Source of the DNA: Burkholderia anthina
GTDB taxonomy: Bacteria > Pseudomonadota > Gammaproteobacteria > Burkholderiales > Burkholderiaceae
DNA: 64,000 nt
Direction: 5' to 3'
NCBI RefSeq assembly: GCF_902498995.1
Contig: NZ_CABVLY010000023.1
Location: forward strand, 82,261 to 146,260
Both the position numbers and the translations under genes were made by a program. Below the pieces are notes generated by a model, which saw only the letters and a list, made by a program, of their open reading frames with translations, was not told the origin of the DNA and did not search any database. Of this stretch, positions 50,185 to 59,354 are shown piece by piece. Each line of letters begins with the position of its first letter. Position 1 is the first letter of the stretch.

Positions 50185-51336
50185 TCAGCGCCGCGCCGCC
50201 GCGGGCAGCCACGCGCGCTCGACGCGCAGGCCGAGCCAGATCAGCGCCGCATAGGGCCACATCCACGCGAGCCAGCGCGCGATGCTGTTGAAGTGCACGT
50301 AGCGGCCCTGCCGCCAGCCCGACAGCGTGAAGTCGAAGAACGGATTGACCGGCAGCAGGTTGACGAGCGCCACGCCGGCCAGCAGCGCGAGCGCCGCGAG
50401 CATGGCGCGCCACGCGGCCGGCACGCGCAACGCGATCAGCGCCGCCGCGAAGCCGAGCTCGATGCCGAGCCGCGCGCCGGGCGTCGCCCACACGACGACG
50501 AGGCCGGTGGTCGACTGCATGAATGTGGCGGCCGCCTTCAGCACGAGCGTCGCGACGACGAACGCGATCAGGAGCCGCACGCGCGGGGCGGCGGCGCGCA
50601 TCGCGAGCGACGCGATCGCCAGCACGGCGAACAGCATCAGCCCGCCGAGCACGGCTTCCCATGCGGAATCGGACAGCCAGCCGTCGACGCGCTCGGGCCA
50701 CTGGCTCACCTGCCACACGGCCGGCAGCCACGCGAGCAGCGCGTCCTGCATCGATCCGTCGACACGCTCCCACAGCGCGGCCGGCCAGTCGCCGATGCCG
50801 AACAGGAACGGCGACGGAAAGAGGATCGCGAACGGCCACAGCCCCGCGAGCAGCAGCGGCGTCGAGCCGTCGGTTTCGAACCACGCGAAACGCAGCCGGC
50901 GCAGCGCGCCGCGATCGAGCAGCGCACCGGTGGCGGGTGCCGCGAGCGCCGCGCCGAGCAGCGCGCCGAGCGCGTTGGCCGCGAGATCGAGATTCGACGC
51001 GACGCGCGTCGGCAGGTAGGTCTGCAGCGCTTCCATCGATCCCGACAGCAGCACGCCCAGCACGCTGACGATCAGCGTCGCGGCCACCCCGCGCCAGCGC
51101 GGATGCAGCGCGAGCACGCCGAGTGCGCCGAACGGCATGTAGCCGAGCACGTTGGTGACCACGTCGAACGCGGTCACGTAGCGCTGCATCGGCGCGAGCA
51201 GGTAGTCGAACGGCCCGATGCCGAGCGACACCCAGCCGTCGAACGGATACAGCGACGCATAGACGACGAGCGCCGCGTAGGCGGCAAACGCCTGGCGCGC
51301 CAGCGACGACGCGCGATGCGTGTCCGGCGCGTTCAT
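50185..51336 (-). CDS. VanZ-like multi-pass membrane protein
   Basis: A 383-residue membrane protein. The N-terminal half resembles VanZ (YASLYPFDGW, NVLGYMPFGALGVLALHPRW, LLSGSMEALQTYLPTRVASNLDLAANALGALLGA), a family related to teicoplanin resistance but widespread with unclear function. The C-terminal half has further helices and the VNLLPVNPFFDFTLSGWRQG stretch. About ten helices. It starts at ATG 51336, 20 bp after the Mce lipoprotein gene. Confidence 0.82.
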   Translation of the reverse strand: MNAPDTHRASSLARQAFAAYAALVVYASLYPFDGWVSLGIGPFDYLLAPMQRYVTAFDVVTNVLGYMPFGALGVLALHPRWRGVAATLIVSVLGVLLSGSMEALQTYLPTRVASNLDLAANALGALLGAALAAPATGALLDRGALRRLRFAWFETDGSTPLLLAGLWPFAILFPSPFLFGIGDWPAALWERVDGSMQDALLAWLPAVWQVSQWPERVDGWLSDSAWEAVLGGLMLFAVLAIASLAMRAAAPRVRLLIAFVVATLVLKAAATFMQSTTGLVVVWATPGARLGIELGFAAALIALRVPAAWRAMLAALALLAGVALVNLLPVNPFFDFTLSGWRQGRYVHFNSIARWLAWMWPYAALIWLGLRVERAWLPAAARR

Positions 51337-51355
51337 CGCGAGCGCGCGTCGCGCG

Positions 51356-51994
51356 TCACGGCGTGCCCGCGTACGCCTGCACGCCGACCCAGGCGGCGAT
51401 CTGCGACACGAGCTCGTCGCTCGCGGCCGCGAGCGCACGCGCGCCGCCGGCCGCATCGGGCGTGCTCGACGGCGCGCGCGCGACGAAGGTGCGCTGGCCG
51501 AGCACCTTGCCGTCCTGCATCAGCGTCGCGCGCGCGGTGACCGCGCCATGACTCTGCGACTGCCCGTCGAACACCTGCTCGAATTCGTTCAGGTCGACCT
51601 TCAGCGTCGGCGCGCGTACGCCGTCGGAGCCTTCGAGCACCGCGCCGCGCGACGACAATGCGCCGCGCAGCCGCTGCGTGAGCAACTGCGCGGGCGGCGC
51701 GGTCCAGCGGCTGTCGCGATAGACGGCCATGCGCTGCGCATCCGCGTACGCGAGGCGGTAGACGAACTTGTCCGAGTCGAGCCCGTCGGGCGCGGCGACG
51801 TCGAGCACCTTCAGCGCGGGGCCGGTGCCGGCCGTCACGACCGGCGCGGCCGGCCCGAGGTCGTAGCGAACGTTCGACAGCGCGGCATTGTTGCCGGCAC
51901 AGCCGGCGGCGAGCGCGAGCGTCAGCACCGCGAGCGCGGCTGCGGCCGGCCGCAGCGCGCGATCAAGAATTCGTGGCATGGCGTGATCCTGCAT
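51356..51994 (-). CDS. ABC-type transport auxiliary lipoprotein (PqiC-like)
   Basis: A 212-residue lipoprotein with lipobox LAAGC. It is the fourth component of Mce-type lipid ABC systems (PqiC/DUF330-like): YDLGPAAPVV, DVAAPDGLDSDKFVYRLAYAD and DLNEFEQVFDGQSQSHGAVTARA match. It probably sits in the outer membrane or periplasm and links the MCE protein. ATG 51979 is an alternative with AGGA upstream; ATG 51994 is kept by default. Confidence 0.85.
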   Translation of the reverse strand: MQDHAMPRILDRALRPAAAALAVLTLALAAGCAGNNAALSNVRYDLGPAAPVVTAGTGPALKVLDVAAPDGLDSDKFVYRLAYADAQRMAVYRDSRWTAPPAQLLTQRLRGALSSRGAVLEGSDGVRAPTLKVDLNEFEQVFDGQSQSHGAVTARATLMQDGKVLGQRTFVARAPSSTPDAAGGARALAAASDELVSQIAAWVGVQAYAGTP

Positions 51995-52017
51995 GATGTT
52001 TCCGGTTTCGATGGGCG

Positions 52018-52947
52018 TTACTGCCCGGCCGTCGCACTCGGCCAGACGAAGCCCGCTTCGCCGGGCCCGGGCGCGGAGCCGGGCGAACCGAACAACAGAC
52101 TGCTCGGGTTGCGGCCAAGTTCACCGGCAACGTCCTTCAATTGCCGCGACGCGTCGCCGACGGTGCCCGCCAGCGCATTGAAGCGCGGCAGCGTGTCGTA
52201 CTGCACGCGCGCGTTGAGATCGTTCAGCGTGATGCCGACCTGCTCCGCGGCCGTGCCGGCCTTGTTCAGGTTCGACACGAGCGGCCCGTTCGGCTGCAGC
52301 AGCGTGTTGGCCGACGCCATCGTGCGATTCACTTCGTGCATCGTCTCCGGCAGCGCGGCCACCGCCGGCGCAAGCTGCTTCGACAGCGTCGTCGCCCCGT
52401 CCGCCGCGTGCTGCAGGCTTTCGGCCGTCGCGCGCAGCTGTTCGCGCATCTCCGGCGACATCAGCGCATTCGCGCTTTTCGCGGCCTGCTCGAGCTGCCG
52501 CAGCAGTACGTCGCCGCGCTCCTGGATCTGGTCGAACAGGCTCGGCCGCATCGGGATCTGCGCGATCGCCTTCGGCGACGACGGCAACGGCGCAAGGTCG
52601 CGCCCCGTATCCTCGAGCTGCACGAACGCGATGCCCGTCACGCCCTGGAAGCCGAGACTGCCGTAGGTCGACTGCGTGATCGGCGCGTCGTGGTCGACCA
52701 TGATCCGGATCCGGATCTGCCCCGGATGCGTGCGATCGAAGCCGATCGACTGCACCTTGCCGACGTCGAGGCCGCGAAAGCGCACGGCCGCATCGGGGAA
52801 CAGGCCCGTCACGTTGGTGCGCGCGAGCAGGTCGTACGGCACGCGCACGGTGCGGTCGACGTTGAACCAGAACACGGTGCCCGCGATCGCCAGCGTCAGC
52901 GCGATCGTGAACAGGCCGGCCCAGAACGCATGTGATTTGTTTTCCAT
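52018..52947 (-). CDS. MCE-domain (MlaD-type) protein
   Basis: A 309-residue protein with one N-terminal helix (FWAGLFTIALTLAIAGTVFWF) and an MCE domain (VPYDLLARTNVTGLFPDAAVRFRGLDVGKVQSI), then a helical C-terminus with Ala/Gln repeats and a Pro/Gly tail. The protein binds lipids in the periplasm and contacts the permease. It is longer than MlaD of E. coli, closer to the PqiB-type systems. It lies 24 bp after the ATPase gene. Confidence 0.9.
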   Translation of the reverse strand: MENKSHAFWAGLFTIALTLAIAGTVFWFNVDRTVRVPYDLLARTNVTGLFPDAAVRFRGLDVGKVQSIGFDRTHPGQIRIRIMVDHDAPITQSTYGSLGFQGVTGIAFVQLEDTGRDLAPLPSSPKAIAQIPMRPSLFDQIQERGDVLLRQLEQAAKSANALMSPEMREQLRATAESLQHAADGATTLSKQLAPAVAALPETMHEVNRTMASANTLLQPNGPLVSNLNKAGTAAEQVGITLNDLNARVQYDTLPRFNALAGTVGDASRQLKDVAGELGRNPSSLLFGSPGSAPGPGEAGFVWPSATAGQ

Positions 52948-52971
52948 CGGAGGGTTCCTTGTCCTTGCCGG

Positions 52972-53916
52972 TTACAGCTCGACGCTGGACAGCGCCGGTT
53001 CGAGGGCCGCCTTCGGCAGCTTCGCGCGCCGCTCGGGCGGCAGCGCCTGCAGGGCGCGGCGCCCGCGCAGCCCCAGGAAATATTCGTGGATGAACGGATG
53101 GTCGACGTTCGCGACCTCCTCGACGGGTGCTGCGACCAGCACCTTGCGGTCGGCCAGCACCGCCACGCGCGTCGACAGCGCGACCATCGTGTCGAGATCG
53201 TGCGTCACCATCACGACCGTCAGCCCGAGCGTGCGGTGCAGCGTCGCGATCAGCTCGACGAATTCGTCGGAGGCCTGCGGGTCGAGCCCGGCGGTCGGCT
53301 CGTCGAGAAACAGCAGCTCGGGCTCGAGCGCGATCGCGCGCGCGATGCCGACCCGCTTGATCATCCCGCCCGACAGCGCAGCCGGCATCTTCGACGCGTG
53401 CTTGCACGGCAGCCCGACCATCTCGAGCTTCAGCATCACGATGTCGTGCAGCAGGTCGGGCGGCACGCGGCCGAGCTCGCGCAACGGCTGCGCGACGTTG
53501 TCGAACACCGTCATCGACGAGAACAGCGCGCCCTGCTGGAACAGCATCCCGGAACGCGTGCGCATCATCCGCGCGCTCGCGTCGTCGATCGTCGACGTGT
53601 CTTGGCCGAACACCTTGATCGTGCCCGACGTCGGCCGCTCCAGGCCGAGAATCTGCCGCACCAGCGTCGTCTTGCCCGAACCCGAGCCGCCGACGACCGC
53701 CACGATCTCGCCGCGCCGCACGTCGAAATCGAGCTTCTGGTGAACGACGTTGCGCCCGTAGCGCTTGGTCAGGTTGCGCACCTCGATCACGAGGTCGTCG
53801 CCGTGCACCTCGGCGGCCGGCGGCGGGCCGGCCGATCCGGCGCCGACGGCCGCCGCATGGGCAGTCGCGGCACCGGCCACCGCGGCATCGGCCGCCGTTT
53901 CTTTCGACGCGTTCAT
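52972..53916 (-). CDS. Mla/Mce-type ABC transporter ATP-binding protein
   Basis: A 314-residue ATPase with a 40-residue Ala-rich N-terminal tail. Walker A GGSGSGKTT, signature LSGGMIKRVGIARAI and Walker B LLFLDEPTAGLDP are normal; the C-terminus has a long tail (LRGRRALQALPPERRAKL). It overlaps the permease gene by 4 bp in ATGA. It drives lipid transport between inner and outer membrane. Confidence 0.9.
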   Translation of the reverse strand: MNASKETAADAAVAGAATAHAAAVGAGSAGPPPAAEVHGDDLVIEVRNLTKRYGRNVVHQKLDFDVRRGEIVAVVGGSGSGKTTLVRQILGLERPTSGTIKVFGQDTSTIDDASARMMRTRSGMLFQQGALFSSMTVFDNVAQPLRELGRVPPDLLHDIVMLKLEMVGLPCKHASKMPAALSGGMIKRVGIARAIALEPELLFLDEPTAGLDPQASDEFVELIATLHRTLGLTVVMVTHDLDTMVALSTRVAVLADRKVLVAAPVEEVANVDHPFIHEYFLGLRGRRALQALPPERRAKLPKAALEPALSSVEL

Positions 53917-55037
53917 CCGAGCCCCACGTTCTGGAACAGGATCGCGAACACGGCGTCGGCCAGGATCACGATCGTGATCGACGTGACGACCGACGTCGTC
54001 GTCCCCTGGCCGAGGCTCTGCGAGTTCGCCTTGATCCGGAAACCGAAATGGCACGCGACCAGCGCGATCAGCATGCCGAACACGACGCCCTTGCCGACGC
54101 CGATGTACAGATTCGCGATCGGCACGACGCCCGGCAGCGAGCGCACGAAGTAATTGACGTCGATGCCGAGCACCATCTTCGCGGCAAGCGCGCCGCCCGT
54201 CAGCGCGATGATGTTGGTCCACATCACGAGCAGCGGCATCGCGACACCCAGCGCGAGCACGCGCGGCAGGATCAGCCGCAGCCCGTGCGGGATGCCCATC
54301 ACGCGCATCGCGTCGAGCTCCTCGGTCACGCGCATCACGCCGATCTGCGCGGTGATCGCCGACCCGGAGCGGCCCGCGACGAGGATCGCCGACAGCACGG
54401 GCCCGAGCTCGCGGATCACCGACAGCCCGAGGATGTTCACGATGTAGCGGTTCGCGCCGAACATCTGCAACTGCTGTGCGGACAGATAGCTGAGCACGAT
54501 GCCGATCAGGAACGCGACCAGCGCGGTGATCGGCAGCGCCTGCGCGCCGGCGCTGTAGATGTTCGCCGACGTTTCCTTCCACGGCATCGTCTGCGGGCGG
54601 CGCAGCACCGACAGCGCGTCGAGGATCACGAGGCCGAACATCGCGATGCCGCCCTGCAGGTGTTCGCCGAACGAGAAGATCGTCTGGCCGAGCCGCGTGA
54701 CGGGATCGACGCGCACGATGCGCTCGGGCGCCTCGCGCTCGCTGTCGAGGCGTTCGATGCGCTCGAAGATGGTGCGCTGCGTCGCGCTCAGCGCGACACC
54801 GTCCGGCAGCTTGCGGCCCCATACGCGCCACAGCGCCTGACCGCCGACGTGGTCGAGCCGTTCGATACCCGACAGATCCCATTCGCTCACGCGCCCGGAC
54901 GCGATGCCCGCAACGCGGCGCGCAACCGCGCCGCGATTGCGCGCGAGCGCGAGCGCAGTCCATTGGCCGTACAGGCGCACCGTCTGGCCCTGACCGCCGG
55001 CGTCGACCGACAGGCCGGGAGGAGTCTCGAAGTCCAA
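53913..55037 (-). CDS. MlaE-type permease with N-terminal STAS-like domain
   Basis: A roughly 374-residue permease. The C-terminal domain is typical MlaE (YIVNILGLSVIRELGPVLSAILVAGRSGSAITAQIGVMRVTEELDAMRVMGIPHG); the N-terminus resembles a MlaB/STAS domain (VDAGGQGQTVRLYGQWTALAL), a fusion known in such systems. No ATG exists upstream in a good position; a TACAAT -10 (55076-55071) predicts a start near 55064, so a TTG at 55037 is proposed. The stop overlaps the ATPase start. First gene of the operon. Confidence 0.85.
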   Translation of the reverse strand: MDFETPPGLSVDAGGQGQTVRLYGQWTALALARNRGAVARRVAGIASGRVSEWDLSGIERLDHVGGQALWRVWGRKLPDGVALSATQRTIFERIERLDSEREAPERIVRVDPVTRLGQTIFSFGEHLQGGIAMFGLVILDALSVLRRPQTMPWKETSANIYSAGAQALPITALVAFLIGIVLSYLSAQQLQMFGANRYIVNILGLSVIRELGPVLSAILVAGRSGSAITAQIGVMRVTEELDAMRVMGIPHGLRLILPRVLALGVAMPLLVMWTNIIALTGGALAAKMVLGIDVNYFVRSLPGVVPIANLYIGVGKGVVFGMLIALVACHFGFRIKANSQSLGQGTTTSVVTSITIVILADAVFAILFQNVGLG

Positions 55038-55070
55038 AGGCGGGTTGTTTGCAAAAGGATGACAGCGGCC

Positions 55071-55076
55071 ATTGTA
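55071..55076 (-). promoter_or_regulatory. -10 element of the Mce-type operon
   Basis: TACAAT on the minus strand in GCTACAATGG, giving a start near 55064 and a leader of about 27 nt. It rules out upstream ATG starts. Confidence 0.45.
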
Positions 55077-55321
55077 GCGAACCGTCCGGCGCCGCGACGT
55101 GAGGATTTCCGTCAGGGCGCGCGGCCGGGAGCGGCAGGCGTCGACACCCGCCACGGACCGCCGCATCGTTCGCCGCGCGCCCACCTTTCATTCTTCCGTC
55201 ATGTTTCCTTTCGATACTCTCACGCGCCGCACTTCAGGCCGTCGGCGCCCGCGCCGCCATCTCGCGGCGCGCCTCGCGATTCGTCGCGACTCATAGAACA
55301 GAACACCGAACAGGACAATCG

Positions 55322-57391
55322 ATGCGTCTCCCCCCGCTTTCCCGCCGCCGCGTGACCGGCGCCGCCGCGCTCGCCAGCCTCGCCTTCGCCCTCGCCGGTT
55401 GCGGCGGCGACGACGTCGCCTCGCCGTCATCGTCGCAGCCGCAGGCCCAGGCCCCCGCCGGCACGACCGCCACGCTCGCGCTGCTCGAGACGACCGACCT
55501 GCACACCAACGTGCTGTCGTACGACTATTTCAAGCTCGCCGCGGACGACTCGCTCGGCTTCGAACGCGTGTCGACGCTGATCGCGCAGGCGCGTGCGCAA
55601 TACCCGAACACGCTGCTGCTCGACAACGGCGACACGATCCAGGGCACCGCGCTGTCGGACTACCAGGCGCTCGTGAAGCCGGTCGGCTGCGACCAGACGC
55701 TCGCGATCTACAAGGTGATGAACGCCGCGAAGTTCGACGGCGGCGGGATCGGCAACCACGAGTTCAACTACGGGCTGCCGTACCTGTCGCAGGTGACCGG
55801 CAACACGTTCGACGTCGACGGGCTGCCGGCCCCCGCGCAGCAGAAGAAGTGCGCGGGCCCGAACTTCCCGCAGGTGCTCTCGAACGTGATCAGCGCGAAG
55901 ACCAACGCACCGCTGTTCACGCCGTACACGATCCTGACCCGCACGGTGACGGCCGTCGCGCCGGACGGCACGACGGTCAGCGCGCCGGTGAAGATCGGCA
56001 TCATCGGCTTCACGCCGCCCGCGATCATGAGCTGGGACAAGCGCTGGCTCGACGGCAAGGTCTACACGACGGGCCTGAAGGAAGCGGCCGAGAAGTACAT
56101 TCCGGAGATGCGCGCGAAGGGCGCCGATCTCGTCGTCGCGATCTCGCACGGCGGCCTCGACGACGCCGCGTATTCGCCGACGATGGAAAACGGCAGCTGG
56201 TGGCTGTCGAAGGTGCCCGGCATCGACGCGATGCTGATCGGCCACTCGCACCAGGTGTTCCCGGACGCGAACAGCACGGTCACGCAGTTCAACCTGCCGG
56301 GCGTCGACAAGGTGAAGGGCACCGTCAACGGCGTGCCGACCGTGATGGCGAACTACTGGGGCAAGCATCTCGGCGTGATCAAGCTCGGCCTGAAGTTCGA
56401 CGGCAAGGCATGGAGCGTCGACAAGTCGCAGACGACCGTCGAGGCGCGGCCGATCCAGAACGCCGACAAGAGCTACGTCGCCGCCGATCCGTCGGTGTCC
56501 GCCGCGATCGCCGCCGAACACCAGGCGACCATCGACTACGTGAAGACGCCGATCGGCTCGACCGACTACCGGATGAACTCGTACTTCGCGGACGTCGGCG
56601 ATCCGGGTGCGATCCAGATCGTCAACGAGGCGCAGGCCGACTACGTGCGGACCTACGTGCAGGCGAACCTGCCGCAATACGCGTCGCTGCCGGTGCTGTC
56701 GGTCAGCGCGCCGTTCAAGAGCGGCTTCGGCGGCGGCAGCGACTACACCGACGTCGCGCCGGGCGCGCTCGCGATCAACAACGCGGCCGACCTGTACCTG
56801 TATCCGAACACCGTGTACGCGGTGAAGGTGAGCGGCGCCGACGTGAAGAACTGGCTCGAGACGGCCGCGAAGCGCTTCAATACGATCGACCCGACCAAGG
56901 CGACCGTGCAGCCGCTCGTCAGCAGCTTCCCCGGCTACAACTTCGACATGTTCACGTCCGCCGATCTCGCATACGAGATCGACGTCACGCAGCCCGTCGG
57001 CAGCCGGATCAGGAACCTGACGTACAAGGGCGCGCCGATCGACGCGAACGCGCAGTTCATCGTCGCGACCAACAACTACCGCGCGAGCGGCGGCGGCAAC
57101 TTCCCGGGCCTCGACGGCAGCAAGACGATCTTCGCGTCGCCCGACGCGAACCGCGACGTGCTGATCGCGTTCGTGAAGCAGCGCGGCAAGATCACGCGCG
57201 CGGCCGACGGCGCGCAGCGCAGCTGGCGCTTCACGAAGCTCGCGAGCTCGGTCGCGCACGTGCAGTTCGCGTCGGCGCCCAACCGGCTCGGCGACGCCAC
57301 GTCGGCCGGGCTGACCGGCATCACGCAGGTCGCGGCCGACGACGGCTCCGGCAAGAACCTCGCCGTCTACGAGATCGACCTGACGCAATGA
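55322..57391 (+). CDS. cpdB: CpdB-like 2',3'-cyclic-nucleotide phosphodiesterase/3'-nucleotidase, lipoprotein
   Basis: A 689-residue secreted metallophosphoesterase with a lipobox (LAGC at residues 24-27). The metal-binding motifs are DLHTN, LDNGDTIQGT, GNHEFNYG, SHGGLD and GHSHQVF, followed by a 5'-nucleotidase C-terminal domain (NNYRASGGGNFPG). It would hydrolyse cyclic and 3'-nucleotides outside the cytoplasm for scavenging. The Sel1 gene overlaps its end by 4 bp. Confidence 0.9.
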   Translation: MRLPPLSRRRVTGAAALASLAFALAGCGGDDVASPSSSQPQAQAPAGTTATLALLETTDLHTNVLSYDYFKLAADDSLGFERVSTLIAQARAQYPNTLLLDNGDTIQGTALSDYQALVKPVGCDQTLAIYKVMNAAKFDGGGIGNHEFNYGLPYLSQVTGNTFDVDGLPAPAQQKKCAGPNFPQVLSNVISAKTNAPLFTPYTILTRTVTAVAPDGTTVSAPVKIGIIGFTPPAIMSWDKRWLDGKVYTTGLKEAAEKYIPEMRAKGADLVVAISHGGLDDAAYSPTMENGSWWLSKVPGIDAMLIGHSHQVFPDANSTVTQFNLPGVDKVKGTVNGVPTVMANYWGKHLGVIKLGLKFDGKAWSVDKSQTTVEARPIQNADKSYVAADPSVSAAIAAEHQATIDYVKTPIGSTDYRMNSYFADVGDPGAIQIVNEAQADYVRTYVQANLPQYASLPVLSVSAPFKSGFGGGSDYTDVAPGALAINNAADLYLYPNTVYAVKVSGADVKNWLETAAKRFNTIDPTKATVQPLVSSFPGYNFDMFTSADLAYEIDVTQPVGSRIRNLTYKGAPIDANAQFIVATNNYRASGGGNFPGLDGSKTIFASPDANRDVLIAFVKQRGKITRAADGAQRSWRFTKLASSVAHVQFASAPNRLGDATSAGLTGITQVAADDGSGKNLAVYEIDLTQ

Positions 57392-58251
57392 CCATGAGAC
57401 CCGTGATGCAACCGATCCGGACGATGCGGCCGGCCGAAGCCGGCTTCGCCGCCGCCGCGCGGCGCCTGCTGCGCGCGAAACTCCCGCCGGCCGCGCTGCT
57501 CGCGGCAACCGCCGTGACTGTCGCGGTCGCCGCGGCGGCGACCGGCTGGCGCGCGACCGGCCCCGCGCCGAGCGCCGCGCAGCTCGACGAGTGGCAGGCA
57601 ATGGTCACGCAGGCCGTCGAGCCGCATGCGCTCGCGCAATTGCGCACCCTCGCGCGGCGCGGGTCGGGCGACGCGCAGGCGGCGCTCGGCATCGCGCTCG
57701 TCGATGCGCGCGAGCCGGGGCTGCGCGATGAAGGGCGCGGCTGGCTCGAGACCGCCGTGCAGGACGACGGGAAGGCGGACACGCCGGCCGCGCGGCGTGC
57801 GCAGCTCGCGCTCGGCAAGGCGCTGCTGCTCGGCAGCAGCGACATCCCGAAGGACTATGCGCGCGCCCGCGCCCTGCTCGGCGAAGCAGCCGGGCATGGC
57901 GATCCGGCGGCCGCGTATTACCTCGGGCTGATCTATCGCAGCGGCTACGGCACCGCCGCCGATCCCGTGCAGGCCGCGCACTGGTTCGATCTCGCATCGC
58001 GTGCGGACATCCCGGCCGCGGACTTCATGCTCGCGAACGCGTACCGCGACGGCAGCGGCGTGCCGCGCGACGAGGCGCGCGCGCTCGCGCTGTATCGCCG
58101 TGCGGCGGAACACGAGTTGCCGGAAGCCGTGCAGACGCTCGCAATGGCGTATCGCAACGGCGAGCTGGGGCTCAAGCCCGATGCGGACGAATTCCACGCG
58201 CAGTGGATCGAGACCGCGCATGCGTTGAAGCATCCGGTGGTGGCGCCGTGA
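57388..58251 (+). CDS. Sel1-repeat membrane protein
   Basis: A 287-residue protein with one N-terminal helix (LPPAALLAATAVTVAVAAAAT) and several Sel1/TPR-like repeats (AAYYLGLIYRSGYGTAADPVQAAHWF and similar). Such repeats mediate protein contacts. Its ATGA overlaps the cpdB stop, so the two are translationally coupled; this suggests a shared function, but none is known. Start MTMRPVMQP. Confidence 0.85.
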   Translation: MTMRPVMQPIRTMRPAEAGFAAAARRLLRAKLPPAALLAATAVTVAVAAAATGWRATGPAPSAAQLDEWQAMVTQAVEPHALAQLRTLARRGSGDAQAALGIALVDAREPGLRDEGRGWLETAVQDDGKADTPAARRAQLALGKALLLGSSDIPKDYARARALLGEAAGHGDPAAAYYLGLIYRSGYGTAADPVQAAHWFDLASRADIPAADFMLANAYRDGSGVPRDEARALALYRRAAEHELPEAVQTLAMAYRNGELGLKPDADEFHAQWIETAHALKHPVVAP

Positions 58252-58420
58252 CGGGATGGCGGCGCGCGGCGGCCGGCTGAACCGCGGCGGCCTGACACAT
58301 CGGGCATCCCGCGATCGCGCGCGGGATGCCCGACGCAGTACCCGGTGACGGATCGACGTGTGCGGACGGGCAACATGGCAGCCTCGGCGCTGCTCGGCAC
58401 GCACCGCCGCCCCCTGTCGC

Positions 58421-58426
58421 TACAAT
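58421..58426 (+). promoter_or_regulatory. -10 element of birA, likely leaderless start
   Basis: TACAAT ends 7 bp before the ATG at 58434, so transcription would begin at or next to the start codon, leaving no room for a ribosome site. Confidence 0.5.
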
Positions 58427-58433
58427 AGCCCCC

Positions 58434-59354
58434 ATGAACGCCCCCACCTCCTCCGACACGCCCGATTCCGGCGACGCGCACATCGCGCGCAACCGGCTCG
58501 AGGCGCACCTGGATGCCGCGCCGCGCGCGTGGCCGCTCGATATCGTCGCCGCCACTGGCTCGACCAACGCCGACGTCGCGACCCGCCTCAAGGCGCTGCC
58601 GCGCATCGCGAACGCGCTGCCCGCGCCGCTCGTGCGCGTCGCGTTCGAGCAGACGGCCGGCCGCGGCCGGCAAGGCCGTCCGTGGTTCGCGCAGCCCGGC
58701 AACGCGCTGCTGTGCTCGGTCGGCTGCATCGTGCCGCGCCCCGTCGACGCGCTCGGCGGCCTGAGCATCGCGATCGGCGTCGCGCTCGCGGAAGGGCTCG
58801 CGGCGCTGCCGCTCGACGCCGGCACGCGCGTCGCGCTCAAATGGCCGAACGACCTGCTGCTGACGGCCACCGACGACGGCACGCCGCGCATCGTCGGCAA
58901 GCTCGCCGGAATCCTGATCGAAACCGTCTGGACCGCCGCCAACGCGACCGCCGTCGTGATCGGCTTCGGCATCAACGTGCGCGGCGCGGAAGCCGTCGCC
59001 GCGCAGGTCGACGCGCTGCGCGCGCGCGAAGCGACGCTCGCGAGCGGGTTGCCGCCGGCCGCGCTGTCGACCGCGTGCGCATCGGCGAACCTCACCGACA
59101 CGCTCGCCGCCGCACTGAACGCCCTGACACCCGCGCTCGCGCAGTTCGGGACCGACGGGCTCGCACCGTTCCTGCCGCGCTGGCACGCGCTGCACGCGTA
59201 CGCAGGGCGCGAAGTCGTGCTGCTCGAACAGGGCGTCGAACGCGTGCGCGGCATCGCGACGGGCATCGACGCAACCGGCCAGCTGCTGCTCGACACGCCG
59301 GACGGCATGCAAGCGATCGCGGCCGGCGACGTGTCGCTGCGCGAAGCACAATGA
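58434..59354 (+). CDS. birA: biotin-[acetyl-CoA-carboxylase] ligase
   Basis: A 306-residue biotin protein ligase lacking the N-terminal repressor helix-turn-helix, so it is monofunctional. GRGRQGRPW (76-84) and KWPND (136-140) form the biotin/AMP site, and a C-terminal small beta domain follows (LLEQGVERVRGIATGIDATG). The family acts on the biotin carrier of acetyl-CoA carboxylase. coaX overlaps its end by 4 bp. Confidence 0.95.
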   Translation: MNAPTSSDTPDSGDAHIARNRLEAHLDAAPRAWPLDIVAATGSTNADVATRLKALPRIANALPAPLVRVAFEQTAGRGRQGRPWFAQPGNALLCSVGCIVPRPVDALGGLSIAIGVALAEGLAALPLDAGTRVALKWPNDLLLTATDDGTPRIVGKLAGILIETVWTAANATAVVIGFGINVRGAEAVAAQVDALRAREATLASGLPPAALSTACASANLTDTLAAALNALTPALAQFGTDGLAPFLPRWHALHAYAGREVVLLEQGVERVRGIATGIDATGQLLLDTPDGMQAIAAGDVSLREAQ

